Part shown: piece after piece, positions 10,067 through 19,327 of the stretch
How positions within the stretch are numbered: position 1 is the first letter of the stretch
Layout: each line of letters opens with the position of its first letter
Assembly: GCF_000187245.1 (NCBI RefSeq)
Contig: NC_027866.1
Location: 233,311-297,310, forward strand
Length of the DNA stretch: 64,000 nucleotides
Origin: Ogataea parapolymorpha DL-1
Lineage: Eukaryota > Ascomycota > Pichiomycetes > Pichiales > Pichiaceae
Reading direction: 5' to 3'
Position numbers and translations under genes: made by a program
Notes under the pieces: generated by a model
Seen by the model: the letters and a program-made list of their open reading frames with translations, nothing else
The model's database searches: none
Told to the model about the DNA's origin: nothing

Positions 10067-10340
10067 GTCGAAGAAAAGATTGAGAGAAAATTGAGTTACC
10101 CGGGACGAAATGTGCTTGTCTGGCACTGGGTTACCCGGACACCGTGACCGCCCCAGGACCAGAGTCGGTGTCCTGCTGGGGGCCGGCGCTACCAATGCCA
10201 GCGTGGGCCGTGTTTGGTAACAGGTCTATGGGGTCTGCAATTCGCCCGCCCCTGCATTCTTCGCAAATATATTTTGGTACCCTACATCGCACTCCCCCCC
10301 GATTTTCTTTATCTGCTAAAGACAAGTGTAAAAAACAACC

Positions 10341-10949
10341 ATGTCGGCAAATCGCGCAAAGACGTTTGACAAGACCATGAAGCTGCTGCTTGTCGGCGAC
10401 TCGGGCGTGGGCAAGTCGTGTCTGCTTCTGCGGTTCGTGGACGACAAGTTCAACCCTTCGTTCATCACGACGATCGGCATCGACTTCAAAATCAAAACCA
10501 TCGAGCTGAACGGCAGCAAGATCAAGCTGCAGGTGTGGGACACGGCGGGACAGGAGCGGTTCCGCACGATCACGACGGCGTACTACCGCGGAGCCATGGG
10601 CATTATTATTGTGTACGACGTGTGCGACGAGAACTCGTTTGAGAGCGTCAAGAAGTGGTACCAGACGGTCAACCAGCACGCCAAGGACGAGGCCCAGCTG
10701 TTCTTGGTCGGCAACAAGTGCGACGACACCGAAAGCAGACAGGTCAGCGAGAAGCAGGGCGAGCTGCTGGCAGAGGAGTTGAATGTGCCCTTTATGGAGG
10801 CGAGTGCGAAGTCCGGGCTGAATGTCAACGAGGTGTTCTACAAGCTTGCGTCGCTGATTCTGGAGAAGAACGGCGATGATCTGGCCGTGCCAGCAGACAA
10901 GCTCAACGTGAACCAGCAGGGCTCTGCTACAGGCAGCTCGTGCTGTTAG
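10341..10949 (+). CDS. SEC4: Rab GTPase of exocytic vesicles, Sec4/Rab8
   Basis: The 202-residue product has all G-box motifs: GDSGVGKS (19-26), the switch I effector block [13 protein letters not shown] (41-53), WDTAGQE (66-72), NKCD (about 126-129) and SAK (about 154-156). It ends in CC for double geranylgeranylation. The effector region is identical to Sec4/Rab8 proteins, which act on post-Golgi vesicles with the exocyst at sites of growth. The N-terminal extension is shorter than in S. cerevisiae (215 residues). CTG codons fall at invariant leucines here, evidence for a standard CUG code. It is divergent from FRS1 across a 274-base spacer. Confidence 0.95.
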   Translation: MSANRAKTFDKTMKLLLVGDSGVGKSCLLLRFVDDKFNPSFITTIGIDFKIKTIELNGSKIKLQVWDTAGQERFRTITTAYYRGAMGIIIVYDVCDENSFESVKKWYQTVNQHAKDEAQLFLVGNKCDDTESRQVSEKQGELLAEELNVPFMEASAKSGLNVNEVFYKLASLILEKNGDDLAVPADKLNVNQQGSATGSSCC

Positions 10950-11296
10950 GGTATAGGCGAACTACAGATGAATGTATGCGATATGGTTGTTTCCCAAACG
11001 ATCACTGTTCCTAGGAACTTCGTAAGGATTAGGAATATACCGCCACAGGCCGAACTCGATCACAAAAGTGAGAGTTCCAGGCCCGTTTGCTTTGCAATCC
11101 CTCGACGGAGCTTCCTGTACCATAGTCCCGAAGGACGGCCTCCCATCGATACGCGTCCGTGCGGACGGTAGACAGGAGATTGTACTAGCTTCTCGAGCGC
11201 CGACAAGCACCACAAGCGGCCGCTAACAAAGCAGCGGCCAGCCGGTGGTGAAGATTAAATGGTAAAGAATTTTCCACGGGGAAAAAAAATTTTATA
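10950..11296. other. Gene-free spacer with three strong hairpins (possible structured RNA)
   Basis: No ATG-started reading frame of note is present. Inverted repeats are unusually strong. At 11048-11083 a stem of about 14 bp is interrupted by two 2-nt bulges and has an AAAA loop as read on the plus strand. At 11125-11136, GTCC/GGAC is closed by a loop that reads TTCG on the minus strand, the stable C(UUCG)G tetraloop. At 11154-11167 there is a 6-bp stem with a 2-nt loop. I found no match to tRNA, U snRNA, SRP RNA or RNase P core motifs. It could equally be a transcription-termination region of SEC4. Confidence 0.3.
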
Positions 11297-12226
11297 ATGA
11301 GCAGGCGGATTGCGCGAACTGCTGCCAGAAAAGAGCACCTCGAGGGTGGCTCCAAAAATGAACTGCGACTGTCTGAGATGGAGACGTTGGCACTGTTTGT
11401 GCCCTGGGTCACTCCAGACACCGAGGCTGTTGTGCAGCAGGTCAAGGGCGACCTGTTCAACAGGAACTATATGGAGGCCTTCAGCACAGAGGACAAGCGA
11501 CAGGCGTACGCTGCGCGGTGGTCGTCGTCGCGGAGTCTCGCGTACAGCTGGTTTTTCGCGCGAGGCGAGATTGGCGACATGCTGGCACGGCACGAGCGTG
11601 TTCGGGTCGTCAATATCGGCGCGGGAGCCGGCGCAGAGCTGGTTGCATTGGGCAGTGTTTTTGGTCGGCTGCTCGAGACGCTGCCAATCAGCAGCACGGC
11701 AAGGTCGTGGCACGTGACAGCCGTGGACATCAGCGACTGGAGCAGCGTGGTGGACAAGATAGCGGCGTATGTGACGGACCAGTGGGTGCGGCCGCGGCTG
11801 CTCAACGTGCAGCACTCGCTGGCGCTCGAGTTTATTCTCGAAGACGTGTTGCAGCTGCCGGCAAAAGTGATGGACAGACTGCAGGCGGCTGACCTGATCA
11901 CGTGCTGCTTCACGACGAACGAGCTGTTTGCCGAAAACAAGACACAGGCCATTGCGTTGCTGAATGGGCTATCACAATGCCGACCGGGCACGCTGTTTCT
12001 TGTTCTGGAGTCTGCAGGCTCCTACTCACACATCACTGTGGGCTCCAAGCGGTTCCCCGTGTACTTTCTTGTCGATACTGTCCTTTGTGGGCCTCCCGGC
12101 CGTGCGCGCGATTGGGAGCTTGTGTCGTCCAGCGACAGCGAGTGGTACCGCGTTCCGGGCGGCGTCGAGTATCCTCTGAAGCTGGAAAACATGCGCTTTT
12201 TCTATAGACTGTACAGGAGAAGATAA
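11297..12226 (+). CDS. BMT6: Rossmann-fold methyltransferase, probably 25S rRNA m3U methyltransferase Bmt6
   Basis: The 309-residue product has a SAM-binding motif I at about residues 101-112 (VRVVNIGAGAGAE). A later acidic and hydrophobic strand and a TCCFTTNELF segment near residue 200 follow. The C-terminal block includes LVLESAGSYSHI, SEWYRVP and YPLKLENMRFFYRLY. These C-terminal blocks are what I recall of the Bmt6 family (Methyltransf_34), which in S. cerevisiae makes N3-methyluridine at position 2843 of 25S rRNA in the nucleolus. The N-terminus is basic, fitting nucleolar localisation. The assignment is from motif memory; another base methyltransferase of the same fold is the alternative. 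Confidence 0.7.
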   Translation: MSRRIARTAARKEHLEGGSKNELRLSEMETLALFVPWVTPDTEAVVQQVKGDLFNRNYMEAFSTEDKRQAYAARWSSSRSLAYSWFFARGEIGDMLARHERVRVVNIGAGAGAELVALGSVFGRLLETLPISSTARSWHVTAVDISDWSSVVDKIAAYVTDQWVRPRLLNVQHSLALEFILEDVLQLPAKVMDRLQAADLITCCFTTNELFAENKTQAIALLNGLSQCRPGTLFLVLESAGSYSHITVGSKRFPVYFLVDTVLCGPPGRARDWELVSSSDSEWYRVPGGVEYPLKLENMRFFYRLYRRR

Positions 12227-12284
12227 TGTTTATAAATGCCAAGGTCTATTTCTTTCCTTATTTATTTTGTTTCCCTTTTTCCCC

Positions 12285-13103
12285 CTAATTTATTCCCACC
12301 AACAGAGTCATTCCCAAAAGCCCACCAACCAGTGCCTTGCTTTTCCAAGAGCCCTCATACATTCTGAGAGGAGCGCATCCGTTGCTCTCGGACACAGTTG
12401 CCACAGAACTGCTCTTGACAACAGACGTCACCACGGAGCTGCCCTCGGTGACGTACGAGGAGCCGCTCTTTTGGACGGTGGATGAGAAGTGCGTGGTGTA
12501 AGTGGTGGTGTAGGTAGTACCGCTGGTGGAGGCGCTGGCAGAGCCGCTTGCAGAGCCGCTTGCAGAGCCACTAACGGCTGACGAGGCAAGCGTCGATGCG
12601 GCGACACACCGCGCCCAGTAGCTGTTGGCTGTCGCACATTGATACCCGGCCTGGCAGCAGGTGTTTCCGGAGTAGCCCAGGCCGCCGCACTGCGCATATG
12701 CGCCGCCGCAGCCGGAGCTGGTGGCGGAGGCGTACTCGGTGACAGCGGTGGTACCAGAGACAGATTCGGTCGTCGTGGCAGATGCAAGTTGGTTCCAGGC
12801 AGCAGAGGTGGTTTCTTGCCAGGCGGCGACTGAGGTGGCAGTAGACGCGGCCTGCCATTCGGCCTGGACAGCGGCGGTTTGTGTGTTTGTGGCAGTGCCG
12901 ACGGCGGCCGTTTCAGCCGTTTCAGCCGTTCCGGCAGTTGCGGCAGTTGTGGCGGTTTCCACAGTCACGGAAGCCACAGCGGATTCGTTCGAACCCTCAG
13001 AACCGATAGCCTCACTGTCTAGGGACCCGCTGGCAGCGTAGACACTGGCTAAAAATGGAACTGCAGCAAGAGCGATGTTATGCGAGTAGATTGTTGGAAG
13101 CAT
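12285..13103 (-). CDS. GPI-anchored cell-wall protein with a fungal CBM1 cellulose-binding domain
   Basis: The ATG at 13103 gives 272 residues. An in-frame extension to 13124 starts with GTG and was not used. Residues 1-23 form a signal peptide (MLPTIYSHNIALAAVPFLASVYA). A long Ala/Thr/Ser/Glu region follows. Residues about 132-166 (bases 12606-12710) match the CBM1 pattern: QCGGLGYSG, a CC pair, a spaced Cys, then NSYWARC. A Ser-Gly-Ala repeat (GSASGSASGSAS) and a Thr/Tyr-rich stretch precede a hydrophobic C-terminal tail after a small-residue site, as in GPI proteins. CBM1 modules bind crystalline cellulose or chitin and are mostly attached to secreted hydrolases. No catalytic domain is present here. 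Confidence 0.85.
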   Translation of the reverse strand: MLPTIYSHNIALAAVPFLASVYAASGSLDSEAIGSEGSNESAVASVTVETATTAATAGTAETAETAAVGTATNTQTAAVQAEWQAASTATSVAAWQETTSAAWNQLASATTTESVSGTTAVTEYASATSSGCGGAYAQCGGLGYSGNTCCQAGYQCATANSYWARCVAASTLASSAVSGSASGSASGSASASTSGTTYTTTYTTHFSSTVQKSGSSYVTEGSSVVTSVVKSSSVATVSESNGCAPLRMYEGSWKSKALVGGLLGMTLLVGIN

Positions 13104-13642
13104 GATCTGGCAGATCGTCAACACCCTGAGAGCGGCTTCTTATACCAGACACCTCGCTAAGCATCTGCTGCCAAGCCCTGCTCTAAGAAACCAGCCATCT
13201 GTTCCTCATTACGTTTCCGAATCAGGGATATTAATAACATCTCGAGGATTGCTTACCTAATCGTCGAAAACGCGATGGAAACCAGCCCCTGTGACACGGT
13301 GCGCAAAAAATAACGCCAAGGAGGCGCACACGAGTGCGTGGCAGAGGGTCCATGGCTTCTGGCGTTTCAAATGCCACCTCCGTTTCAGTTCTTCGCTTGT
13401 TTACAGATCGACGAGGCGTTGCCAAATCTGATGCGAAGATGGGATGGCTAGTCAGAAGCAATATTTACCTCTTTCTGTAACTAGCAGGATTTCCATTTTG
13501 GGTAAGATTTTTTCCTCGAGCCGCACTCCTTCGCACACCAAAAATAGAACCGTGTTGGGCTGATTTGGGACTGTCCACAAATATAAATAGGCCTGTCTCC
13601 CACCGTGTTTCGACATCATAAACACTCTTCAGACAATTCATA
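13104..13642. promoter_or_regulatory. Divergent promoter region between two surface-protein genes
   Basis: The 539-base spacer serves two divergent genes. On the plus side a TATA box TATAAATA stands at 13582-13589, about 55 bases before the ATG at 13643. On the minus side a TATAAG-like element is seen about 30-40 bases before the ATG at 13103. Otherwise I see no gene, RNA or repeat here. Confidence 0.5.
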
Positions 13643-13882
13643 ATGGCTTCTTCTTCCCACTCCTACAGCTTGGTCGGTACCGCTAACGTTGCTGCCTCCA
13701 GTGCCTCTGGCTCCCACTCCTCGGTCCACTCGTCGGCCCACTCCTCCTCCCGTGCCTCTTCGAGCTCATCTGCCGGCGCTGCCGCTCTGTCCAACCCAAT
13801 CTCCTACTCCGGCTCCAACTCCAAGCTGGTTGCCCTGTTTGCAGGTCTCGTGACCCTGGGTGCTGTTGTCTCTGCTCTCTAA
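13643..13882 (+). CDS. Small Ser/His/Ala-rich protein with one C-terminal hydrophobic segment
   Basis: The product has 79 residues. The first 60 are rich in serine, alanine, histidine and glycine, with a local SVHSSAHSSS pattern. The last 18 residues (LVALFAGLVTLGAVVSAL) are hydrophobic after a small-residue linker. That is the shape of a tail-anchored protein or of a GPI tail, but there is no N-terminal signal peptide. A good TATA box, a short leader and mostly C-ending preferred codons suggest strong expression. The family is not recognised. Tail anchoring in ER or mitochondrial outer membrane is the simplest reading; a missed upstream signal-peptide exon cannot be excluded. Confidence 0.7.
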   Translation: MASSSHSYSLVGTANVAASSASGSHSSVHSSAHSSSRASSSSSAGAAALSNPISYSGSNSKLVALFAGLVTLGAVVSAL

Positions 13883-13950
13883 GGACTTTGTAAAATGACA
13901 TTCGACGAATACATAGCTGATTAATAAATGGTGTTATATTTTTAGTTTGA

Positions 13951-16900
13951 CTATGCCGGGTTTTTTTTCTCAATGCTAGCGTTGAAGAACTGCAGGCTCA
14001 CACACGCGTCGTTGACGCCCGTGTTAGGCGTTGCGTCCTCTATCAGCTCGGCGCCGCGCACGTGGAACCGCACCATCGTCTCGCCCGCCGTGTCCACCAA
14101 GTAGTACATGTGCTCATTTTCGGGCAAGGCGTCGTCGCGCAACCGCGCAAACCGTGGGTCAGCCAGCAGGAACTTGAGCTTGTTGTTGTAGCTTGGCGGC
14201 GTGATGTTCATCGTGTGCACTGTGCGTTCCTGCGCGCCGGCAGTTGGCAGCGGCGAGTTTGTCGGCGACAAAAACGACGACGACGTCGGTGTTCCTTTGC
14301 TCAGCGACAGCGACGTGATAAACGGTGGCTGCGGAGTCTGCGTGGCCGGCTGGCTCGGCGTGTTCAATGCCTCGGCCAGCTGCACTTTCAAAGAGATGAG
14401 CGTGTCGTAGAGCAGGTTTTTCAACCGGAAGTTGCGCTCCATCACCGCGTGGCTGAACAGTTTGGTCAAATTCACCAGAAACACGTCTCGTTGTAGATTG
14501 ACCGACCGTTTCAGAATTAAATCCACCAAAAAGCCGCGGTGGATAAGCACGATCCGCGACACAAACATCACCGCCTGCTCCAGGTCGTCCAGGCTGCGTG
14601 TCGCGTCCATATTTGAGCAGTAGTACATGAGCTTTTCGAGCGACAGGTTGAGCGAGAACACCAAAGAGTCGCTTAGCGCGATGGTCTTGGGCTCGCGCAG
14701 CCGCGAGCACGCTGACGCGATGTCCATCAGCATTCGCGTGCAATTGCGCCCGTTCACAAGCAGCCTAGGGAACTGCTCAGAGCCCAGGTACAGCTCTTCA
14801 CAGCAGTGTAGCACGCGCAATTTAAGGGGGTCGTCGAGCAGCTCAAACAGGTCGCCCGCCAGCACGGCGCTGCCGCCGTCCAGCTGCGCAAGCAGCCCCA
14901 GGAGCAGGTCTGCAGGACCTTCGTCGCGCACAGTCTCGGGCAACAGTCGGGCAAAGAGCAGCTGCGCCAGCGGCAGCGAAAAGTAGTTCAGCTTGCGCAC
15001 GAGCGAGTCCAGTGGAGCTTGCGCGGACTCCTCGCCCGCCACGCCCACCAACGCCAGCAGGTTGTGCGTCTGGGTCTTGGCCTGTTCTGCGTCGCGCAAC
15101 GAGTCCAGCAGCAAATGTCTGTCTGCAGCCAGAACGAACCACAGACCGTTGGAAAGAAGGGCGTTGGGCCGACGAATTTTCGTCGACGCGCGCAGCAGCC
15201 GCGCGGACGGCGTCTGCTCGACGGGCACCACAGACAACTCTGAGAGCGGGTTGAGGTCGTCGACGCCGACGCCGACCCCGGCAGCCACGAGATTGACATC
15301 GGTGAGCGCCGAGGCCGGCCGCGGCGCTGCAATGGCCGCCTTGCACAGCACGCGCACGAGGTGTCGGGCAAACGCGGCCGTGTGGCCCACACGGTACGTC
15401 TTGCGCTCGCACGCGAGCAGCAGCGCGTCGTGGGGCGTGAGCTCGAACTCGTCGCAGAACAGCAGGTCCCAAGCGAGCCGCTCGCCACCGTTGTTATGGA
15501 AATCGTCGCCCGCCGCGCCGGCAAACAGCTGCAGAACGGCGTGGATGTCGACGAAACCGTCGATGATGAGCCGCAGCACAAGCCGCAGCGAGGCGTCGTA
15601 GTCGAGCGCCAGCGTCGGCAGCACGAACTTGCGCAGGTGCGAGAGCAGCACAGCTCCGAAGTCGGCGCGCCGCCAAAGCTGGAGCTGTTTCAAAAGACGG
15701 GCAACGGGTGTGTTGTTCGTGGGGGCATATGCAACGTTGCTGGCCACGTTCCAGTATTGTGTGATGGCCTGATTAAGTGAGTGCGAGAACTCGGCAGCGT
15801 TGAGCAGCCGTTCGGGCGACGACAGGCCCAGCAGCCCGAGCAGGCTCGTGTCCAGCTGGTCGAGCAAGAACTCTGTGTGCTGCGGCGCCAACGGCGGCAT
15901 CAATTGCGTGTCGAAACGCACATCCAGCAGCAAAGTGCACACGCCGTGCTTGTCCTTCTGCGCCCATGCGGCAAGAAAACCGTGCACCCGCTGCAGCAGC
16001 GACGACTCGCCGTCGTGGCAGTACGCCAGCAGCTCTGTGTGGAGCGCAACTAGCCGCAGCAGCAGCGATAGTGTTGCGCGCGGCACTGTCGGCTGTGTGT
16101 CGGCGTGTTCGACGGCGAGCGCAAGAAATGGCGCTGTCTGTCGGAACCGCTCGTCGCAAAGACGGTACACAAACAGCAGCGCGTCGGGCGTCTGCAGCCA
16201 CACGGCGTCCTGACGCAGCCGCGCGCTGAACCAGGGGTACAGCCGTGCGCGGGAGCCGATATCGAGCGGCTCGGCCTCAGGGTCGGTTTCGTCGCACGGC
16301 CACAACGCGTCGAGGTCAAAAGTGGCCGGTAGTGAGTCCAGCGCCGTGGCCAGCCGCTCCTGCAACGAAGGCGCCTCTGCCGTGCGCAGCGCCACGCCCG
16401 TCGAGTCTGCGAGCCGGCGCAAAATGTTGCGCGCGTTCGAGTCCTCCACGGGCAACGCGTCCAGAATCAGCAGGTGCACGTAGCACGACGAGTCGGCGTC
16501 TTGCAGATAGATCACGCCCGACGCAATCAGTCGCCGCAGGTACGACGACAGCACAAACAGCCCCAGCGCGTGCAGCTCGGTCACCAGCAGCAGAAACCGC
16601 GACAGACTGTACACACCGTGCTCGGGCTCTTTCAACCGCAGCGTTTCGGCCATCTGGTACGCGAAGTCGATGATGGCCATCTCCAGCTCCAGCTTGAGGT
16701 GTCTGTTCTTCTTGGACTTGACCTGCCCAAGCTGCTGCACCTGCAGCCGCAGCAGCGAGCACACGGCGCAGATGCGCGCGCCGCTGTCCTGTTCGCGCAA
16801 CGTCGTGATGCTCCACCGAAGAAGCAGGCTCAGCGTGGTTTTCCAGTCGTCTGCGGCGCCAGCGTCGTCGTCGGACGAGTCTTCGAACGTATCGCGGCAC

Positions 16901-18123
16901 AGCATCTTGAGCGACAGCGTGCGCACCGCCTCGAGCCGTTGCATGACCGCAACGGCCTTCTTGCTGCCAAAATTGGTATATGCGTCCGCGGCAGACTCAT
17001 CAATCATCATCGACTCGTTGCGGTACGCAATTAGTCTGTATTGCTCGCACACAGGCGGGTACGACAGGTCGATCACCGCACGCAGCGTCGACTTGAGCGC
17101 GTTCCACGAGTTGGGAATGATAAATGCGTCCGAGTTGTAGTAAAACAGATATTGCACGAGCAGCCGGAACTCGGCCAACAGTCGCGGCTGCTGCACCGTC
17201 GACACCGCGCGCAACAGCTTCTCGCCCAGCTCTTTGGAGATATAGTCGACGGCAATGAGCTTGGACCAGAAAAGACGCACAAACTGGAAATGCACGGCCA
17301 CCAGCTTGTGCTGGTCTGATCTCAGCAGCCGGTCCAGATAGTTCACAATCCACGCCAGAAACGTCTCTCTGCTGAGCAGGTCCTCCAGATACAGGTTGCT
17401 GCTGAGATCCAGGATGTAGCTGAGCCGGAACCGCCACGCATCGCGGGATGCGGGCGCGAACGAGGCGGCAACCACCTGCTCGAGAAATTGCACCACCTGC
17501 TCGGTCCACTCGACCATCCACTTGCCTAGCGCGGCCGGGTTGGGCAGCTTGCGTTTCAACTGGCGTTGCTCGTTCGCCGAGACACAGCGCACAAGCCACA
17601 GGGCACGCAGCACCGGCACGCGGTGCGCCAGACACTGCTCGAGCAAAAACCGGTTGCGCAGGCCGTGCGGTATGGCGCGGGCCAGCTGGCGCAACGGGAT
17701 CGATGCGTCCGCGAGGTTGCGCATCCACAGGTCGCGCTTGTGGTCGGTGAGCGTTACGCGCGGTGGCGGGCGGTACGTGGACTTGGAGCGGATCTTGTTG
17801 ATCTCGCGACGGCGGGCAAGTGCACGCACCATGACATCGCTCAACAGCCCCATTTTCCAGCGCGAGCCGGGCTCTGAGACGTCGGGCGTGGTGCGGTTGA
17901 GTAGCTGGGTGAAGATCTGGCGGCCCGAGTGCGATTCGCTCGGCACGGCGGCGGCTTCGTAGTACCCCTTCTGCAGGTGGTTTTTCATGATGATGTCGTC
18001 CTTGGGGGAGTGTTTCCAGATCCTGAAGTCGGGGAAGACGGGCTCCTTGGTGCCGCTGGCGTCCTCGCCGTTGAGCGGGTACACTCCTGCGGGGTTGGGT
18101 ACCTGGCCGCGGAAGATTGTCAT
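13951..18123 (-). CDS. SRB8: Mediator kinase-module subunit Med12/Srb8
   Basis: The frame codes for 1390 residues, close to the 1427 of S. cerevisiae Srb8. The Med12 signature is near the N-terminus: a Pro-rich RPPPRVTLTDHKRDLW block at residues 118-133, then IPHGLRNRFLLEQCL and VPVLRALWLVRCVSANE. The remainder is a long helical protein without further recognisable motifs, as in the family. Srb8 joins Srb9, Srb10 (Cdk8) and Srb11 (cyclin C) in the detachable Mediator module that represses or tunes RNA polymerase II transcription. The ATG at 18123 is the first in frame and lies next to an AT-rich repeat that separates it from divergent HSV2. Confidence 0.92.
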   Translation of the reverse strand: MTIFRGQVPNPAGVYPLNGEDASGTKEPVFPDFRIWKHSPKDDIIMKNHLQKGYYEAAAVPSESHSGRQIFTQLLNRTTPDVSEPGSRWKMGLLSDVMVRALARRREINKIRSKSTYRPPPRVTLTDHKRDLWMRNLADASIPLRQLARAIPHGLRNRFLLEQCLAHRVPVLRALWLVRCVSANEQRQLKRKLPNPAALGKWMVEWTEQVVQFLEQVVAASFAPASRDAWRFRLSYILDLSSNLYLEDLLSRETFLAWIVNYLDRLLRSDQHKLVAVHFQFVRLFWSKLIAVDYISKELGEKLLRAVSTVQQPRLLAEFRLLVQYLFYYNSDAFIIPNSWNALKSTLRAVIDLSYPPVCEQYRLIAYRNESMMIDESAADAYTNFGSKKAVAVMQRLEAVRTLSLKMLCRDTFEDSSDDDAGAADDWKTTLSLLLRWSITTLREQDSGARICAVCSLLRLQVQQLGQVKSKKNRHLKLELEMAIIDFAYQMAETLRLKEPEHGVYSLSRFLLLVTELHALGLFVLSSYLRRLIASGVIYLQDADSSCYVHLLILDALPVEDSNARNILRRLADSTGVALRTAEAPSLQERLATALDSLPATFDLDALWPCDETDPEAEPLDIGSRARLYPWFSARLRQDAVWLQTPDALLFVYRLCDERFRQTAPFLALAVEHADTQPTVPRATLSLLLRLVALHTELLAYCHDGESSLLQRVHGFLAAWAQKDKHGVCTLLLDVRFDTQLMPPLAPQHTEFLLDQLDTSLLGLLGLSSPERLLNAAEFSHSLNQAITQYWNVASNVAYAPTNNTPVARLLKQLQLWRRADFGAVLLSHLRKFVLPTLALDYDASLRLVLRLIIDGFVDIHAVLQLFAGAAGDDFHNNGGERLAWDLLFCDEFELTPHDALLLACERKTYRVGHTAAFARHLVRVLCKAAIAAPRPASALTDVNLVAAGVGVGVDDLNPLSELSVVPVEQTPSARLLRASTKIRRPNALLSNGLWFVLAADRHLLLDSLRDAEQAKTQTHNLLALVGVAGEESAQAPLDSLVRKLNYFSLPLAQLLFARLLPETVRDEGPADLLLGLLAQLDGGSAVLAGDLFELLDDPLKLRVLHCCEELYLGSEQFPRLLVNGRNCTRMLMDIASACSRLREPKTIALSDSLVFSLNLSLEKLMYYCSNMDATRSLDDLEQAVMFVSRIVLIHRGFLVDLILKRSVNLQRDVFLVNLTKLFSHAVMERNFRLKNLLYDTLISLKVQLAEALNTPSQPATQTPQPPFITSLSLSKGTPTSSSFLSPTNSPLPTAGAQERTVHTMNITPPSYNNKLKFLLADPRFARLRDDALPENEHMYYLVDTAGETMVRFHVRGAELIEDATPNTGVNDACVSLQFFNASIEKKNPA

Positions 18124-18141
18124 GGGAGGAAATAGTAGGAA

Positions 18142-18229
18142 CTGAATTAATTTAATTTAATTATTTATTTAATTATTTATTTAATTATTTATTCAATTAT
18201 TAATTATTTAATTATTCAATTATTAATTA
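18142..18229. repeat. AT-only minisatellite between SRB8 and HSV2
   Basis: About 88 bases are almost wholly A and T, built from near-tandem units of 11 bases resembling TTATTTAATTA, with TTATTCAATTA variants towards the end. The tract occupies most of the 112-base divergent promoter between SRB8 and HSV2, so it probably works as a nucleosome-poor promoter element for both. An ARS role is conceivable but nothing in the sequence proves it. Confidence 0.75.
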
Positions 18230-18235
18230 CTTTCG

Positions 18236-19318
18236 ATGAACACACACCGGCCAATCGAGTCCGTGCGCGCGCACGAGCCGGCCGTGCTCAACGCCGCCTT
18301 CAACCAGGACCAGACGTGTTTCGCCGTGTGCCACGAGACAGGGTTCCAGGTGTACAACACAGACCCGATGGAGTTACGGATGAAACGTACCTTCAGCACG
18401 AACGGCGGTGTCGGGCTGATCGCCATGCTCCACCGCACCAACTACGTCGCGCTCGTCGGCGGCGGCCGCCAGCCGCGGTTCCCCGTCAACAAGCTGTGCA
18501 TCTGGGACGACCTGAAGAAGAAGCCGTCCATCATGCTGGAATTCATGAGTCCGATCCTCAACGTGCTCCTTTCCAGAATCCTCATCGTCGTGGTGCTGAA
18601 AAACAAGGTCCTCATCCACGCGTTCGAGTCCAAGCCCAAGCTGCTCGCTCAGCACGAAACCTACGACAATGAAGCGGGCGTCGCAGAGCTCAGTGTCAAC
18701 GAGCAGACCAGCTTTCTCGCGTTCCCCGGTCGCGCTATTGGCCAGATCCAGCTCGTCGACGTTTCGCCTGCACACCGCGACCGCAACCTCATCTCCATCA
18801 TCAAGGCCCACAGGTCCAAGATCCAGTGTCTCGCCATCTCCAACTCGGGCCACCTGATTGCGTCTGCGTCCCAAACAGGCACCATCATCCGCATCCACGA
18901 CACCGCCAAGTGCTCGCTGCGCTTCGAGCTTCGCCGCGGCCTCGACCGCGCCACCATCACCTCCATCAAGTTCTCGCCCGACGACTCCAAGCTCGCCGTG
19001 CTCAGCGACAAAAACACACTCCACGTGTACAATCTCACCGCTGCCGACCCGCAGCCCGAGTCCGCCATGGCCAACCGGCTCCACCTGCTCAGCGCCGTCC
19101 CGCTCATGCCCACGTACTTCCGCTCCGTGTGGTCCTTTGTCAGCTACCATATCGACACCAAGGACGACGCCGTCAACGACTGCGGCGTGCTCGGATGGGC
19201 CGACAACGAGAGCATTGTCGTGCTCTGGAAGAAGAAGGGTATTTGGGAAAAATACGTGTTGGTCGAGAACGATAAGTGGACGCTTGTCAGGGAGGGCTGG
19301 CGCCGTTTCGAGGAATAG
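18236..19318 (+). CDS. HSV2: PROPPIN WD-repeat protein, Hsv2 (WIPI4-like)
   Basis: The 360-residue product is a seven-bladed WD-type propeller of the Atg18/Atg21/Hsv2 family. The phosphoinositide-binding motif is LRRG at residues 232-235, in the context CSLRFELRRGLDRATI. The GGGRQPRFPVNKLCIWDD segment near residue 82 and SKIQCLAISNSGHLIASAS before the motif are family hallmarks. Hsv2 is shorter than Atg18 and supports micro-autophagy of the nucleus, binding PI3P and PI(3,5)P2 on endosomes and vacuole. The length and the LRRG form (Atg18 and Atg21 have FRRG) favour Hsv2. It is smaller than S. cerevisiae Hsv2 (448), mainly because of shorter loops. Confidence 0.88.
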   Translation: MNTHRPIESVRAHEPAVLNAAFNQDQTCFAVCHETGFQVYNTDPMELRMKRTFSTNGGVGLIAMLHRTNYVALVGGGRQPRFPVNKLCIWDDLKKKPSIMLEFMSPILNVLLSRILIVVVLKNKVLIHAFESKPKLLAQHETYDNEAGVAELSVNEQTSFLAFPGRAIGQIQLVDVSPAHRDRNLISIIKAHRSKIQCLAISNSGHLIASASQTGTIIRIHDTAKCSLRFELRRGLDRATITSIKFSPDDSKLAVLSDKNTLHVYNLTAADPQPESAMANRLHLLSAVPLMPTYFRSVWSFVSYHIDTKDDAVNDCGVLGWADNESIVVLWKKKGIWEKYVLVENDKWTLVREGWRRFEE

Positions 19319-19327
19319 ATAGATACG

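Noticed and set aside
10962..11213. 83-codon minus-strand frame in the SEC4-BMT6 spacer
   Set aside because: It starts at a GTG, has no family features, and the sequence is better explained by hairpins; I also compared it with rRNA from memory and saw no match.
18374..19150. 258-codon antisense frame over HSV2
   Set aside because: It lies entirely within the PROPPIN coding sequence and has no ATG-led domain structure; it is a GC-rich shadow frame.
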